A stretch of DNA of 64,000 nt from Streptomyces virginiae (GTDB lineage Bacteria; Actinomycetota; Actinomycetes; Streptomycetales; Streptomycetaceae): the NCBI RefSeq assembly GCF_000720455.1, contig NZ_JOAK01000002.1, forward strand, positions 62,001 through 126,000, given 5' to 3'. Positions 35,243 to 43,389 of the stretch are shown here, piece by piece. Under the pieces are notes generated by a model that was given only the letters and a program-made list of their open reading frames with translations, was not told where the DNA came from and ran no database searches. The position numbers and the translations under genes were made by a program. How positions within the stretch are numbered: the stretch's first letter is position 1; each line of letters starts with the position of its first letter.

Positions 35243-36538
35243 TCAGGCGATCGAGAAGGTGACGACCGTCTGGTAGGTGTCGGCGAACATGAAGGGCGGG
35301 AGCTGGATCATCCCGGCGCCCCCGACGGCGAACTCACCGCCGGTCAGCTCGTCACCCCCGGCGGCCTGTGAGGCCACCTTCATCGGGACGTCGGAGATCG
35401 CGCCGGGCGTGCCCGCGGTGCAGGTGCTCGGGCTGTCCGGGTTGGTCACGGTGCAGGACGGCTGGATGCCGATCTGCGCCTTCGCCATCGAGTGCCCGGT
35501 GGTCTGGTTCAGGAACGGCGTACGCGTCGCCGTCACGTCCCAGCCGAGCGAGCCGCCGCGGAAGTCCTGGACGGTCGCGGCGTTGAAGACGCCGACCACC
35601 GACTGGGCCTTGCCGTTGAGGGTGACCGCGCCGAAGCTGACGGCCGGCTGGCCGTCCTTCGGCCCCAGGGCCAGCGGTCCGGGAAGGACCTCGACGTCGA
35701 CCGGGTTCTTCACGCCGGCCTGCTCCTCCAGGAAGACGAAGGCCTTGTACGGGGTGATCGAACCGTCGATCTTGATCGTGTCGGCCTTCTTGGTGACCGT
35801 GATGTTGCAGGTGGCGGCGCCGGAGGCGTCCGCGGTGCCGGTGCCGGTGTCACCGGTCGCAGCCCCGGCGAGCAGGGCGGAGCAGGTGACCGGACCCGCC
35901 GGGAAGTTGGCGCCGTTGACCACGACGGCGGTGCCCGCCGGGCCGCTGTTGGGCGTCAGCTTCGTGGTGACGGGGTCCTTGGGCAGGGCCTCGACCGCGA
36001 CCGAGCCGAGCGAGGCGCTCGGGCGGGGGGCCGGGGTACAGGTGGTGGTGAACACCGAACCGGAGAGGTCCGCGTCCGTCACCGCGAGGTCGAGGGCGAC
36101 CTGGACGGTCGTGCCCTCGGTGCCGTCCGGGATCTTGATGGTGCCGGAGAAGGCCTTGGGGTCGAGCGGCTGCCCGGCCACGACGGACACGGTCTCCGGC
36201 GGGCTGGTGACCACCTGCGTGGTGGCGCCGACCTTGAGGGTGATCTTGGAGGTGTTCACCGTCGTGACGGAGAACGAGGGGATCAGCGGGCTCGCACCCG
36301 GGTCGATCGTGATCGGGACGACGTCGCCCGCCTTGGCGCCGTCGGGCAGCGTGACCGTCCAGTTCTGGTTGCCCGAGCCGTCCGGCTGCGGCGCCGGTGC
36401 GTCGCAGTTCTCGAAGACGGCCGTGGTCTTGGTCGCGGCCTGCGCGGGGCCCGCCAGGCCCGCCACTGCGCCGGTGAGGGCCAGCGACAGGGCCCCCGCC
36501 CCTGCCAGCACTCTGCGTCGATGCGTTCTCGTACTCAC
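35243..36538 (-). CDS. Large secreted WxL-like surface protein
   Basis: A 431-residue protein from the GTG at 36538; AAGGAG lies about ten bases upstream. A Sec signal (RRRVLAGAGALSLALTGAVA...AQA) is followed by beta-rich repeats: a domain with paired cysteines (ENCDAPAP ... TTTCTPAPRP), an IPT/TIG-like segment (TKLTPNSGPAGTAVVVNGANF), and a C-terminal domain with GGSLGWDVTATRTPF and the last residues YQTVVTFSIA. The GW-x-V and Y...VTF-x-I pattern is a degenerate version of the two WxL motifs. No sortase motif or terminal helix is present, so non-covalent wall attachment is likely. Confidence 0.8.
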   Translation of the reverse strand: MSTRTHRRRVLAGAGALSLALTGAVAGLAGPAQAATKTTAVFENCDAPAPQPDGSGNQNWTVTLPDGAKAGDVVPITIDPGASPLIPSFSVTTVNTSKITLKVGATTQVVTSPPETVSVVAGQPLDPKAFSGTIKIPDGTEGTTVQVALDLAVTDADLSGSVFTTTCTPAPRPSASLGSVAVEALPKDPVTTKLTPNSGPAGTAVVVNGANFPAGPVTCSALLAGAATGDTGTGTADASGAATCNITVTKKADTIKIDGSITPYKAFVFLEEQAGVKNPVDVEVLPGPLALGPKDGQPAVSFGAVTLNGKAQSVVGVFNAATVQDFRGGSLGWDVTATRTPFLNQTTGHSMAKAQIGIQPSCTVTNPDSPSTCTAGTPGAISDVPMKVASQAAGGDELTGGEFAVGGAGMIQLPPFMFADTYQTVVTFSIA

Positions 36539-36616
36539 TGGGTCGCGACTCCTTCGTCATGACGAACCCTCCCCCCACCCGCTGTGTGGGGGAGGCCGAG
36601 CCGGTGCGGTGGCCGA

Positions 36617-36646
36617 TATTGACGCGTCACGGTGATGAGAAGTCAA
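36617..36646 (-). promoter_or_regulatory. Sigma-70-type promoter of the WxL-like gene
   Basis: On the minus strand TTGACT (36646-36641) and TCAATA (36622-36617) are 18 bp apart, in an AT-rich patch upstream of the secreted protein gene. Close to a housekeeping TTGACA/TAnnnT promoter; strong expression is inferred. A GC hairpin (36567-36594) lies in the leader. Confidence 0.6.
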
Positions 36647-36803
36647 TGACTTGCTTTCGCGCGAAGCACACAGAAATTGATGGGCCATCAGGGAGGGGCT
36701 GATGGCCCGCCGGATACCGACCGGTCGGGGTGGGAGCGGCGCCGGCCGGTCGGGCCGTCGGTACAGGCCTGATCCGGCCTTCTTCGGCGTTCTCCGGCCG
36801 TGT

Positions 36804-38066
36804 TCACGACGGGCGGGCGGTGCCGGTGGGGATGGTGGTGCCGGGCACGTGCAGCAGCAGGTTCGGCGTGCCGGCCGGAAGCCCGGTGATCCGGCCGGCC
36901 ACGGCGCCGCGCACCAGCGCGTCGGACACCTGCGCCGGGGTGCGCACCGTACCGCCGGCCAGGAGCAGCGCGGCGGCCCCCGCCACGTGCGGGGCGGCCA
37001 TCGAGGTGCCGGAGGAGCGGGCCGTGCCGGTGGTGGAGTCCTTCCGGGCGGAGGTGACGGCCACGCCCGGCGCGAACAGGTCCACGCAGGAGCCGTGGTT
37101 GGAGAACGGCGCACGGCGGTCCGCGGCGTCCGTCGCGCCGACGGTGACGGCCTGCGGGACGGAGGCCGGGGATCCGCCGCAGGCGTTCCTGCCGTCGTTG
37201 CCGGCGGCCGCGACGAAGGTGATCCCGGAGGACACGATCCGCAGCACGGCGGCGTCGAGGGCGCGGCTGCGGCTGCCGCCCATGCTCATGTTCGCCACGG
37301 CCGGGGAGGCCGGGGTGCGGGCGGCGTCCTTCACCACCCAGTCGAGACCCTTGAGCATGCCCGACAGGCGCCCGTCGCCGCGGCAGTCGGCCACCTTCAC
37401 GGAGACGAGGGAGACCCCCTTGGCGACCCCGTACGTCTCCCCGCCCACGGTCCCCGCGACGTGCGTGCCGTGGCCGTTGCAGTCCCGGGAGCCCTCCAGG
37501 AACACCGCGCTGTGCCCGGCCCGGGCGCGGCCGCCGAACTCCTGGTGGCGGGTGTTGATCCCGGTGTCGAGGATGTAGACGGTGACGCCCCCGGCCTTCG
37601 TGGCGTACGTGTACGAGCCGTCGAGCGGGAGCTCGCGCTGGTCGATCCGGTCCAGCGACCAGGGCGCGGGGCTCTGCGGCAGCAAGGCGGTGCCCTCGGA
37701 GCCGGCGCCGGTGGGGGTTTCGGTCCCCGCTCCGGCTCCGGTGATGTGGAAGACCGTGTCCGCTTCCACCGAGGCCACCCGGGGGTCGGCGGCCAGGGCG
37801 GCGGCCCGCGCCGCGGTGGTGCGGACGGCGAAGCCGTCGAGGGCGGCCTCGTAGACGGGACCGACCTCGTCCCCCGACTCCGCGGCTTCGGCGGCCAGGG
37901 CGCGGGCCGGGGCGCGCGAGGCGGTGTCCTTGAGGACGACGACGTACGGGGAGACGGGGTCGTCGGCGGTCGCGGTGGCGGCGGTGGTGTCCGGTAGTGG
38001 GGCGACGGCCGTGGCGGCCGCCGCCAGCAGCGCGGCGGCGGGGAACAGCGGGGCGAATGGGGTCAT
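36804..38066 (-). CDS. Secreted subtilisin-like serine peptidase (S8)
   Basis: A 420-residue preproenzyme from ATG 38066. A signal peptide (LFPAAALLAAAATAVA) and an inhibitor-I9 propeptide (YVVVLKDTASRAPARALA ... DPRVASVEAD) precede the catalytic domain of the proteinase K type: Asp in YILDTGINTRHQEF (~164), His in DCNGHGTHVAGTVGG (~200), oxyanion Asn in AAAGNDGRNACG and Ser in SSGTSMAAPHVAG (~352). Four cysteines suit an extracellular proteinase K-like fold. It is upstream of the WxL-like gene on the same strand but separated by 265 bp and a clear promoter. Confidence 0.93.
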   Translation of the reverse strand: MTPFAPLFPAAALLAAAATAVAPLPDTTAATATADDPVSPYVVVLKDTASRAPARALAAEAAESGDEVGPVYEAALDGFAVRTTAARAAALAADPRVASVEADTVFHITGAGAGTETPTGAGSEGTALLPQSPAPWSLDRIDQRELPLDGSYTYATKAGGVTVYILDTGINTRHQEFGGRARAGHSAVFLEGSRDCNGHGTHVAGTVGGETYGVAKGVSLVSVKVADCRGDGRLSGMLKGLDWVVKDAARTPASPAVANMSMGGSRSRALDAAVLRIVSSGITFVAAAGNDGRNACGGSPASVPQAVTVGATDAADRRAPFSNHGSCVDLFAPGVAVTSARKDSTTGTARSSGTSMAAPHVAGAAALLLAGGTVRTPAQVSDALVRGAVAGRITGLPAGTPNLLLHVPGTTIPTGTARPS

Positions 38067-38182
38067 GCGGCCGATGCTCGGCGAGCGGCCCTACGGGCGC
38101 GCGGAGGGTGCGCCGAGTGGCCGCACGACACGCCGCCGGGCGGGGTACCGCCGGACCCGGCCCGGCGGGTGGGCCGGACGGT

Positions 38183-38605
38183 TCAGGAACCGATCGGCCA
38201 GCCGCGCATCGAGAACACGCCCTCGTCGCGGGCCCCGGCGGCGTCGTAGGTGGCCAGGGCGGCCTCGTTGTCGGTGTCGACGCCCACCCACATGCCGTAG
38301 CAGCCGCGCGCCTTCGCCTCGTCGGCGAGGGCCAGGGTCAGGGCGCGGCCGATCCCGCGGCGCCGGTAGCCCTCGTCCACGGACAGCTCGTAGAGGCACA
38401 TCTCCGTCCCCTTGTCGGGGTGGACCATCTCGATGCCGGAGACCATCCCGGCGGGGACGCCGTCGACGTACGCGATGAGCATCAGGTGCCCGGGGGCGGC
38501 GAGGAAGCGCTCGGACCACTCCTCGCGGGCGGGCCCGTCGAAGAGGGACTCGGCGGCCGAGAGCTCGGCGGGTGTGAGGGCCCGGCGGATGTCCATGGCG
38601 GTCAC
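38183..38605 (-). CDS. GNAT acetyltransferase resembling AAC(3)-I
   Basis: A 140-residue (GTG at 38605) or 137-residue (ATG at 38596) protein; neither start has a clear ribosome site. The GNAT core is YELSVDEGYRRRGIGRALTLAL with the acetyl-CoA loop, followed by GCYGMWVGVDTDNEAALATYDAAGARDEGVFSMRGW. The pattern and length resemble aminoglycoside 3-N-acetyltransferase class I, where the Asp after GV-D helps bind the antibiotic. Whether it acts on aminoglycosides is unknown; many close relatives have other substrates. Confidence 0.82.
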   Translation of the reverse strand: MTAMDIRRALTPAELSAAESLFDGPAREEWSERFLAAPGHLMLIAYVDGVPAGMVSGIEMVHPDKGTEMCLYELSVDEGYRRRGIGRALTLALADEAKARGCYGMWVGVDTDNEAALATYDAAGARDEGVFSMRGWPIGS

Positions 38606-38742
38606 GATAATGCGCGCGCGGCCGATGGCGGGGCGAAGCCGGGTACGGCGTGGCGGGCGGCCCGAAAACTCCCGACGGGCCGTACGCGACGCTGACTAAC
38701 CTGTCCGGGTCGTCGAAGACTTGAGGGACGAGGGGGAACGCC

Positions 38743-39516
38743 GTGAGGGACGCCGTGGTCACGCCGGAGGGCGACCGGATCCGCTGGGTCGAGCTGCCGG
38801 GCGAGGAGCCGGCCCGGGTGTACGTGCACGGCCTGGGGGCCACCTCGCCCGCCTACTTCGCGGCCGTCGCCACGCACCCGCTGCTGGCGGGGCGGCGTTC
38901 CCTGCTGGTCGATCTGCTGGGCCACGGACACAGCGACCGCCCCGAGGAGTTCGGCTACACCCTCGAAGAGCACGCCGACGCGCTGGCGGCCGCCCTCACC
39001 GACGCCGGTGTGCAGGGCGCCGAGCTGATCGCCCACAGCATGGGCGGAGCCGTGGCCATCGTGCTGGCCGACCGTCATCCCCACCTGGTGTCCCGGCTCG
39101 TGCTCGTCGACGCCAACCTGGATCCCGTGGCGCCCCGCCCCGTCGCCCCCGGGAGCAGCGGGATCGCCTCCTACACCGAGGAGGAGTTCCTGGCCGGCGG
39201 CTGGGCAGAGGTGCGCGACAGGGCCGGCGCGCACTGGTGGTCCACGATGCGGCTGGCGGGCCGTACGGCCCTGTACCGCAGCGCCGTCCACCTCGCGGCG
39301 GGCACCGACCCCACCATGCGCGAGCTGCTGCTGGAGTTGAAGATCCCGTGCGCCCTCCTGCTCCCCGAGGCCGACGGCCCGCTCCCCGGCGCCGACGCCC
39401 TCCGGGCCGCGGGCGTCACCGTGGTGTCCGTCCCCGACTGCGGGCACAACATCATGCTGGACAATCCGCAGGCCTTCGCCGAGGCCACCGCCGCGGCCCT
39501 GCGCGACACTCCCTAG
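38743..39516 (+). CDS. Alpha/beta hydrolase (esterase or lipase-like)
   Basis: A 257-residue cytoplasmic hydrolase from the GTG at 38743, behind ACGAGGGGGAA. It has the oxyanion loop YVHGLGATSPAYF, cap entry DLLGHGHSDRPEEFG, nucleophile elbow IAHSMGGAVAIVLA (Ser near residue 101) and the catalytic His in VPDCGHNIMLDNPQAF. It is divergent from the GNAT gene. The substrate is unknown. Confidence 0.88.
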   Translation: MRDAVVTPEGDRIRWVELPGEEPARVYVHGLGATSPAYFAAVATHPLLAGRRSLLVDLLGHGHSDRPEEFGYTLEEHADALAAALTDAGVQGAELIAHSMGGAVAIVLADRHPHLVSRLVLVDANLDPVAPRPVAPGSSGIASYTEEEFLAGGWAEVRDRAGAHWWSTMRLAGRTALYRSAVHLAAGTDPTMRELLLELKIPCALLLPEADGPLPGADALRAAGVTVVSVPDCGHNIMLDNPQAFAEATAAALRDTP

Positions 39517-39539
39517 GGCACGGGCACGGGCACGGGCAC
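39516..39539 (+). repeat. Four tandem copies of GGGCAC
   Basis: Four exact hexamers begin at the last base of the hydrolase stop codon and run into the intergenic gap, followed by a diverged GGGCGT. It is probably slippage-prone; no function is evident. Confidence 0.7.
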
Positions 39540-39592
39540 GGGCGTCGCACCGTGTGCAGGTGGGCGGACGCGCCGGTGAACCGGCCGCGCGA

Positions 39593-40075
39593 TCAGCCCT
39601 GGGCGCGCGGGGACGGGGTGCCGTCGGTCCAGGCGTAGACCCGCTTGCCCCGCACCGCGACCTGGTACTGGTGGAAGTCCCGGCACTCGGTGCGGACTTC
39701 GGCCCGCACGGCGCGCGGCCACCACTTGGCGTGCAGGTCCGGCGCGTCCTGCTGCTTCGGCGTGCCCGCCGTGCACCGCGGGCCGTCCAGCGGGGTCTTG
39801 CCGAGGTCGAACCGGATCAGCCGGGCCTTCCCGGTGGTGCGCACCCGTATGCGGACGTCGGTGGCGTCCTTGGGTATCCAGGAGGGCAGCGCGAACGCCG
39901 CTCCCGCGCGCGCCGGGGCGTCGGCCGCGGTGGCGAAGCGCTTGCCCTTCTCCTTGTACACCCGGTGGTCGATCGTGTCCGTCACGGGGTTGGGCGGCAG
40001 GTTGGGCAGGGCGAAGGCGGCGGTGGCGAGGACTCCCACGGTGGCGGCGGCGATGACGAGCGGGCGGCGGTTCAT
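39593..40075 (-). CDS. Small exported protein of unknown function
   Basis: A 160-residue protein from ATG 40075, behind GGGAGG. A signal peptide or anchor (PLVIAAATVGVLATAAFALP) is followed by a soluble domain with ALPSWIPKDATDVRIRVRTTG and two cysteines (GPRCTAGTPK and EVRTECRDFHQ) that could form a disulfide. I do not recognise a named family; the layout suggests a conserved actinobacterial secreted or membrane-anchored protein. Confidence 0.78.
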   Translation of the reverse strand: MNRRPLVIAAATVGVLATAAFALPNLPPNPVTDTIDHRVYKEKGKRFATAADAPARAGAAFALPSWIPKDATDVRIRVRTTGKARLIRFDLGKTPLDGPRCTAGTPKQQDAPDLHAKWWPRAVRAEVRTECRDFHQYQVAVRGKRVYAWTDGTPSPRAQG

Positions 40076-40263
40076 GCCTCCCAGTCTCGGCCGGGACGAC
40101 CGCCTCGCGCGTCCCTCCTCAGAACGAACCGCGCATTGGCCGAAGGTCTCATACGGCCTCATACCCAGGGGGTGCACGGGCACGGCCGGGCCACGCGCAG
40201 TAACCGGGTGGCGCTCCGCGCCGTTGGCCGGGTGACCGTCCGTCCGGCTCCCGAGGACCCCCC

Positions 40264-40728
40264 ATGCGCCGTCGCCGCCTCCTCCCCGCCCTCGCCACCG
40301 CCACCGCAACCGCGGTGCTCGCCCTCGCCCCCGCGGCCTGGGCAGCGCCCGAGGTCCCGGCCGACAAGCCGCAGGTGCTGAGCCGCTGGACCCAGCCCGG
40401 CGCCGCCAGTTACGACGCCTGGGCCGATGCGCGCGAGCACCGCGCCGCCTGGGCCGCGTACGGCTTCGACTGGTCGACCGACCAGTGCACCACCTCCCCG
40501 GACAACCCCTTCGGCTTCCCCTTCGCGGCGGCCTGCGCCCGCCACGACTTCGGCTACCGCAACCACCGGGCGGCAGGGCTGTTCCCGGCCGCCAAGGCCC
40601 GGCTCGACGAGGCGTTCCACGCCGACCTGAAGCGCGTGTGCGCCCGCTACACGGGCAGCCGCAAGCGCTCGTGCGACGGCACCGCGTGGACGTACTACCA
40701 GGCGGTCAGGCTCCTCGGCATTTCCTGA
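40264..40728 (+). CDS. Secreted prokaryotic phospholipase A2
   Basis: A 154-residue exported enzyme, ATG at 40264. The signal peptide is RRRLLPALATATATAVLALA...AWA. The catalytic His-Asp dyad is in CARHDFGYRNH near residue 94, with the Ca-binding region DQCTTSPDNPFGFPFAAAC before it and four cysteines spaced for two disulfides, as in the Streptomyces violaceoruber-type PLA2. It cleaves the sn-2 ester of phospholipids outside the cell. Confidence 0.92.
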   Translation: MRRRRLLPALATATATAVLALAPAAWAAPEVPADKPQVLSRWTQPGAASYDAWADAREHRAAWAAYGFDWSTDQCTTSPDNPFGFPFAAACARHDFGYRNHRAAGLFPAAKARLDEAFHADLKRVCARYTGSRKRSCDGTAWTYYQAVRLLGIS

Positions 40729-40763
40729 TCTCCCAGGCGGTGTCCCGGCCGTGTCCGCGAAGA

Positions 40764-41885
40764 TCACAGGCAGAGCACGGCCACCCGCTGGACCTCGTTG
40801 TTGCCGAAACCGCCGCGGTTCCACGGCTGTTCGAGGGGCTGGGCGCGGCCCTCGGCGTCCGTGGCGCGGACGGTGAGGGTGTGCAGGCCCGGCGTGGCCG
40901 TCCATGAACAGCTCCAGGCCTGCCAGGCCCACGGGTGCCGCTGCGGCGGGGCCACCTCGGCCGGGATCCGGGTCAGGCCGTCGTCGGCGCTCACCTCCAC
41001 CCGGGCGACGGCCCCGTGACCGGACCACGCCCGCCCGTGCAGCCGTACGGGGCCGGGGCGCACGACGCGGGTGCGCGACATGAAGTCGGGGAAGCCCGGC
41101 GGGGCCATCAGGGCGCGCGGTGCCATCCGGGTGACCGGCTCGCCGGGATCGTCCGGATCGTCGACGGACCGCCGGTAGCGGTACGCCACGGACTGCTGGA
41201 ACCCGGTGAACGGCGCGTCGACGAGGGTGATGTCACGCAGCCATTTGACGTGCGCCATGCCGTACCAGCCGGGGACGACCAGCCGCAGCGGACAGCCGTG
41301 CTGCGGCGGCAGGGGCAGCCCGTTCATGGCGTAGGCGATCAGTACGCCGCTGTCGCCCCCGGTCGCGTACGGCAGCGGCAGGCTGCGCCGGTAGTCCTGC
41401 TCCACGCCCCGCTCCACACCGTGGTCGGCTCCGGTGAACACGGCTTCGACGGCGTCGGGCCGCACCCCGGCCCCCTCCAGGACGAGGCCCAGCGGGACCC
41501 CGGTCCAGTCGGCGGTGCCCACCGCCTCGACCAGCCACGGCTGGCTCACCGGCCGGGGCGACAGGCGCGCCCGCCCGTTGCCCGCGCACTCCATGGTGAC
41601 GCGGTGGGTGACGGCGGGGAACGCGCGCAGGGCGTCGAGGTCCAGCGACAGCGGCCTACGGACCCGGCCGCCCACGGTCAGGGTCCAGCCGTCCGCGTCG
41701 GTGGCGGGGATGTCGTAGTGGACCAGGACGTAGTGCAGCCCGGGCGGGGTCACCTCGTAGCGCAGGGCCTCCAGCGGCAGGCCGTGGTTGCGGGCCGCGA
41801 GCGCCAACTCCTCCTGGCCGATGCCCTCGCCGGCCGGGGCGATGCGCGCCGGGCCGCTGACATCCCCCACGGACGCCTGCTCCAT
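40764..41885 (-). CDS. Sulfite-oxidase-like molybdopterin oxidoreductase
   Basis: A 373-residue soluble protein from ATG 41885. The Moco domain has the cofactor Cys in THRVTMECAGNGRARLSP near residue 100, GVPLGLVLEGAGV, and HGCPLRLVVPGWYGMAHVKWLRDI. A C-terminal Ig-like dimerisation domain (AWSGHGAVARVEVSADDGL) follows. It resembles bacterial sulfite dehydrogenases/oxidases without a haem or Tat signal, so it is likely cytoplasmic with an unknown acceptor. It lies 49 bp downstream (same strand) of the phosphoribosyltransferase-hydrolase fusion, suggesting an operon. Confidence 0.88.
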   Translation of the reverse strand: MEQASVGDVSGPARIAPAGEGIGQEELALAARNHGLPLEALRYEVTPPGLHYVLVHYDIPATDADGWTLTVGGRVRRPLSLDLDALRAFPAVTHRVTMECAGNGRARLSPRPVSQPWLVEAVGTADWTGVPLGLVLEGAGVRPDAVEAVFTGADHGVERGVEQDYRRSLPLPYATGGDSGVLIAYAMNGLPLPPQHGCPLRLVVPGWYGMAHVKWLRDITLVDAPFTGFQQSVAYRYRRSVDDPDDPGEPVTRMAPRALMAPPGFPDFMSRTRVVRPGPVRLHGRAWSGHGAVARVEVSADDGLTRIPAEVAPPQRHPWAWQAWSCSWTATPGLHTLTVRATDAEGRAQPLEQPWNRGGFGNNEVQRVAVLCL

Positions 41886-41934
41886 CCCCCCATCGTCGCG
41901 CGCCCCGACCCGGGCGGCACCTCGTTGCCGCGTC

Positions 41935-43218
41935 CTAGGGCTCCAGGTGCCGGGCGAACCAGGCGCGGGCCAGGGCGGCCACCTCCTCCAGGGCGCCGGC
42001 CTCCTCGAAGAGGTGGGTGGCTCCCTCGACGACCTCCAGCCGGTTCTCGCAGCGCAGCTCCCGCTGCGCCCGGCGGTTGAGATCGAGCACGGTGGTGTCG
42101 TCGCCGCCGACGACGAGCAGGGTGGGGGCCCGTACGTCGGCCAGCCGGGCACCGGCGAGATCGGGCCGGCCGCCGCGTGACACCACGGCGCCGACGTCCG
42201 CGTCGGCGGCGGCCGCGGCCCACAGCGCGGCCGCGGCCCCGGTGCTCGCGCCGAAGTAGCCGATCGGGAGGAGAGCGCGCCGGCGCAGCCAGGCGGTGGC
42301 GTCCGTGAGCCGTCCGGCCAGGGCCTCGATGTCGAAGACGTTGGCCCGGTCGGCCTCCTCGGCGGGCGTCAGCAGGTCGAAGAGGAGGGTGCCCAGGCCC
42401 GCCCGGTTCAGCTCCGCCGCGACGGCCCGGTTGCGCGGGCTGCGGCGGCTGCTGCCGGAGCCGTGGGCGAACATCACGACTGCCCCGGCGCCCTCCGGCA
42501 GCGCCAGGTCCCCGGCCAGGGGCAGGCCGCCGGCGTCCACCTCGACGGCAACGGCCCGCGGGGCGGCCCGCCCGGGCGCGGGGCCGGACGCCGCCCTGGC
42601 CAGCAGGGAGACGACCTCCTCGTCGGGGGTCTGGGAGAAGTCCCGGTACCACTCGCCGACGGCCCGGAAGGCGGGCGGCGCGGAGAGGCACACCACCTCG
42701 TCGGCCGCGCCGCGCAGCCGGGCGACCGCGTCGGGCGGCGCCACCGGGACGGCCAGCACCACCCGGGCCGCGCCCTGAGCCCGTACGACCTCGCACGCGG
42801 CGGCGGCCGTGGCGCCGGTGGCGATCCCGTCGTCCACCACGATCACCGTCCGGCCGCCGAGGGCCACCCGGGGCCGGTCGCCGCGGAACCTGCGGGCCTG
42901 CCGGGCGAGCTCCGCCTCCTCGGCGTGCTCGACCGCCGCCAGGTCCTCGCGCGTGACCCGGCCGATGCGGACGATGTCCTCGCTGATGACCCGGACGCCG
43001 CCCTCGCCGATGGCGCCGAAACCGAGTTCACGGTGGGACGGCACACCGAGCTTGCGGACCACGATCACGTCGAGCGGTGCGCCGAGGGCCCGCGCCACGG
43101 GGAAGGCCACCGGGACGCCGCCGCGGGGCAGGCCCAGTACGACGGGGTGCTCGCCCTCCAGAGGGCGGAGGGCTTCGGCGAGCTGCTCGCCGGCGTCAGC
43201 GCGGTCGGTGAAGTACAC
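41935..43218 (-). CDS. Phosphoribosyltransferase fused to a dienelactone-hydrolase-like domain
   Basis: A 427-residue fusion from the GTG at 43218 (GGGGGTG lies nine bases upstream). The N-terminal half is a type I phosphoribosyltransferase fold with the PRPP motif VIVVDDGIATGATAAAA near residue 125; the C-terminal half is an alpha/beta hydrolase with VVMFAHGSGSSRRSP and the nucleophile elbow YFGASTGAAAAL near 330, then LLVVGGDDTTVLDLN and a His in EGATHLFEE. Such fusions occur in redox-stress or dormancy gene sets of actinobacteria. It is divergent from a second respiratory cluster. Confidence 0.88.
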   Translation of the reverse strand: MYFTDRADAGEQLAEALRPLEGEHPVVLGLPRGGVPVAFPVARALGAPLDVIVVRKLGVPSHRELGFGAIGEGGVRVISEDIVRIGRVTREDLAAVEHAEEAELARQARRFRGDRPRVALGGRTVIVVDDGIATGATAAAACEVVRAQGAARVVLAVPVAPPDAVARLRGAADEVVCLSAPPAFRAVGEWYRDFSQTPDEEVVSLLARAASGPAPGRAAPRAVAVEVDAGGLPLAGDLALPEGAGAVVMFAHGSGSSRRSPRNRAVAAELNRAGLGTLLFDLLTPAEEADRANVFDIEALAGRLTDATAWLRRRALLPIGYFGASTGAAAALWAAAAADADVGAVVSRGGRPDLAGARLADVRAPTLLVVGGDDTTVLDLNRRAQRELRCENRLEVVEGATHLFEEAGALEEVAALARAWFARHLEP

Positions 43219-43324
43219 GGGGTTCACCCCCAGCCCGAGGGGAGACGGAAAGCCACGCACCCCCTCCACCGACGCAACCCCACGCCGCAGCTTCCCGCAA
43301 GTCGGTCCGTCCCCGTGTCTTTCG

Positions 43325-43354
43325 TTGATGACGGAGAGTCGGTTTGGGTAGCTT
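43325..43354 (+). promoter_or_regulatory. Promoter of the second cytochrome b gene
   Basis: TTGATG at 43325-43330 and TAGCTT at 43349-43354 are spaced 18 bp, placing a start near 43361. The region is AT-richer than its surroundings. Confidence 0.5.
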
Positions 43355-43389
43355 TGTGTTAAATGGGGGCGGACAGGAGGTGCGTGCCG

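Noticed and set aside
39516-39542. GGGCAC tandem repeat as a CRISPR-like or phase-variation element
   Set aside because: Only four hexamers, no spacers and located after a stop codon, so no phase variation of a protein is possible.
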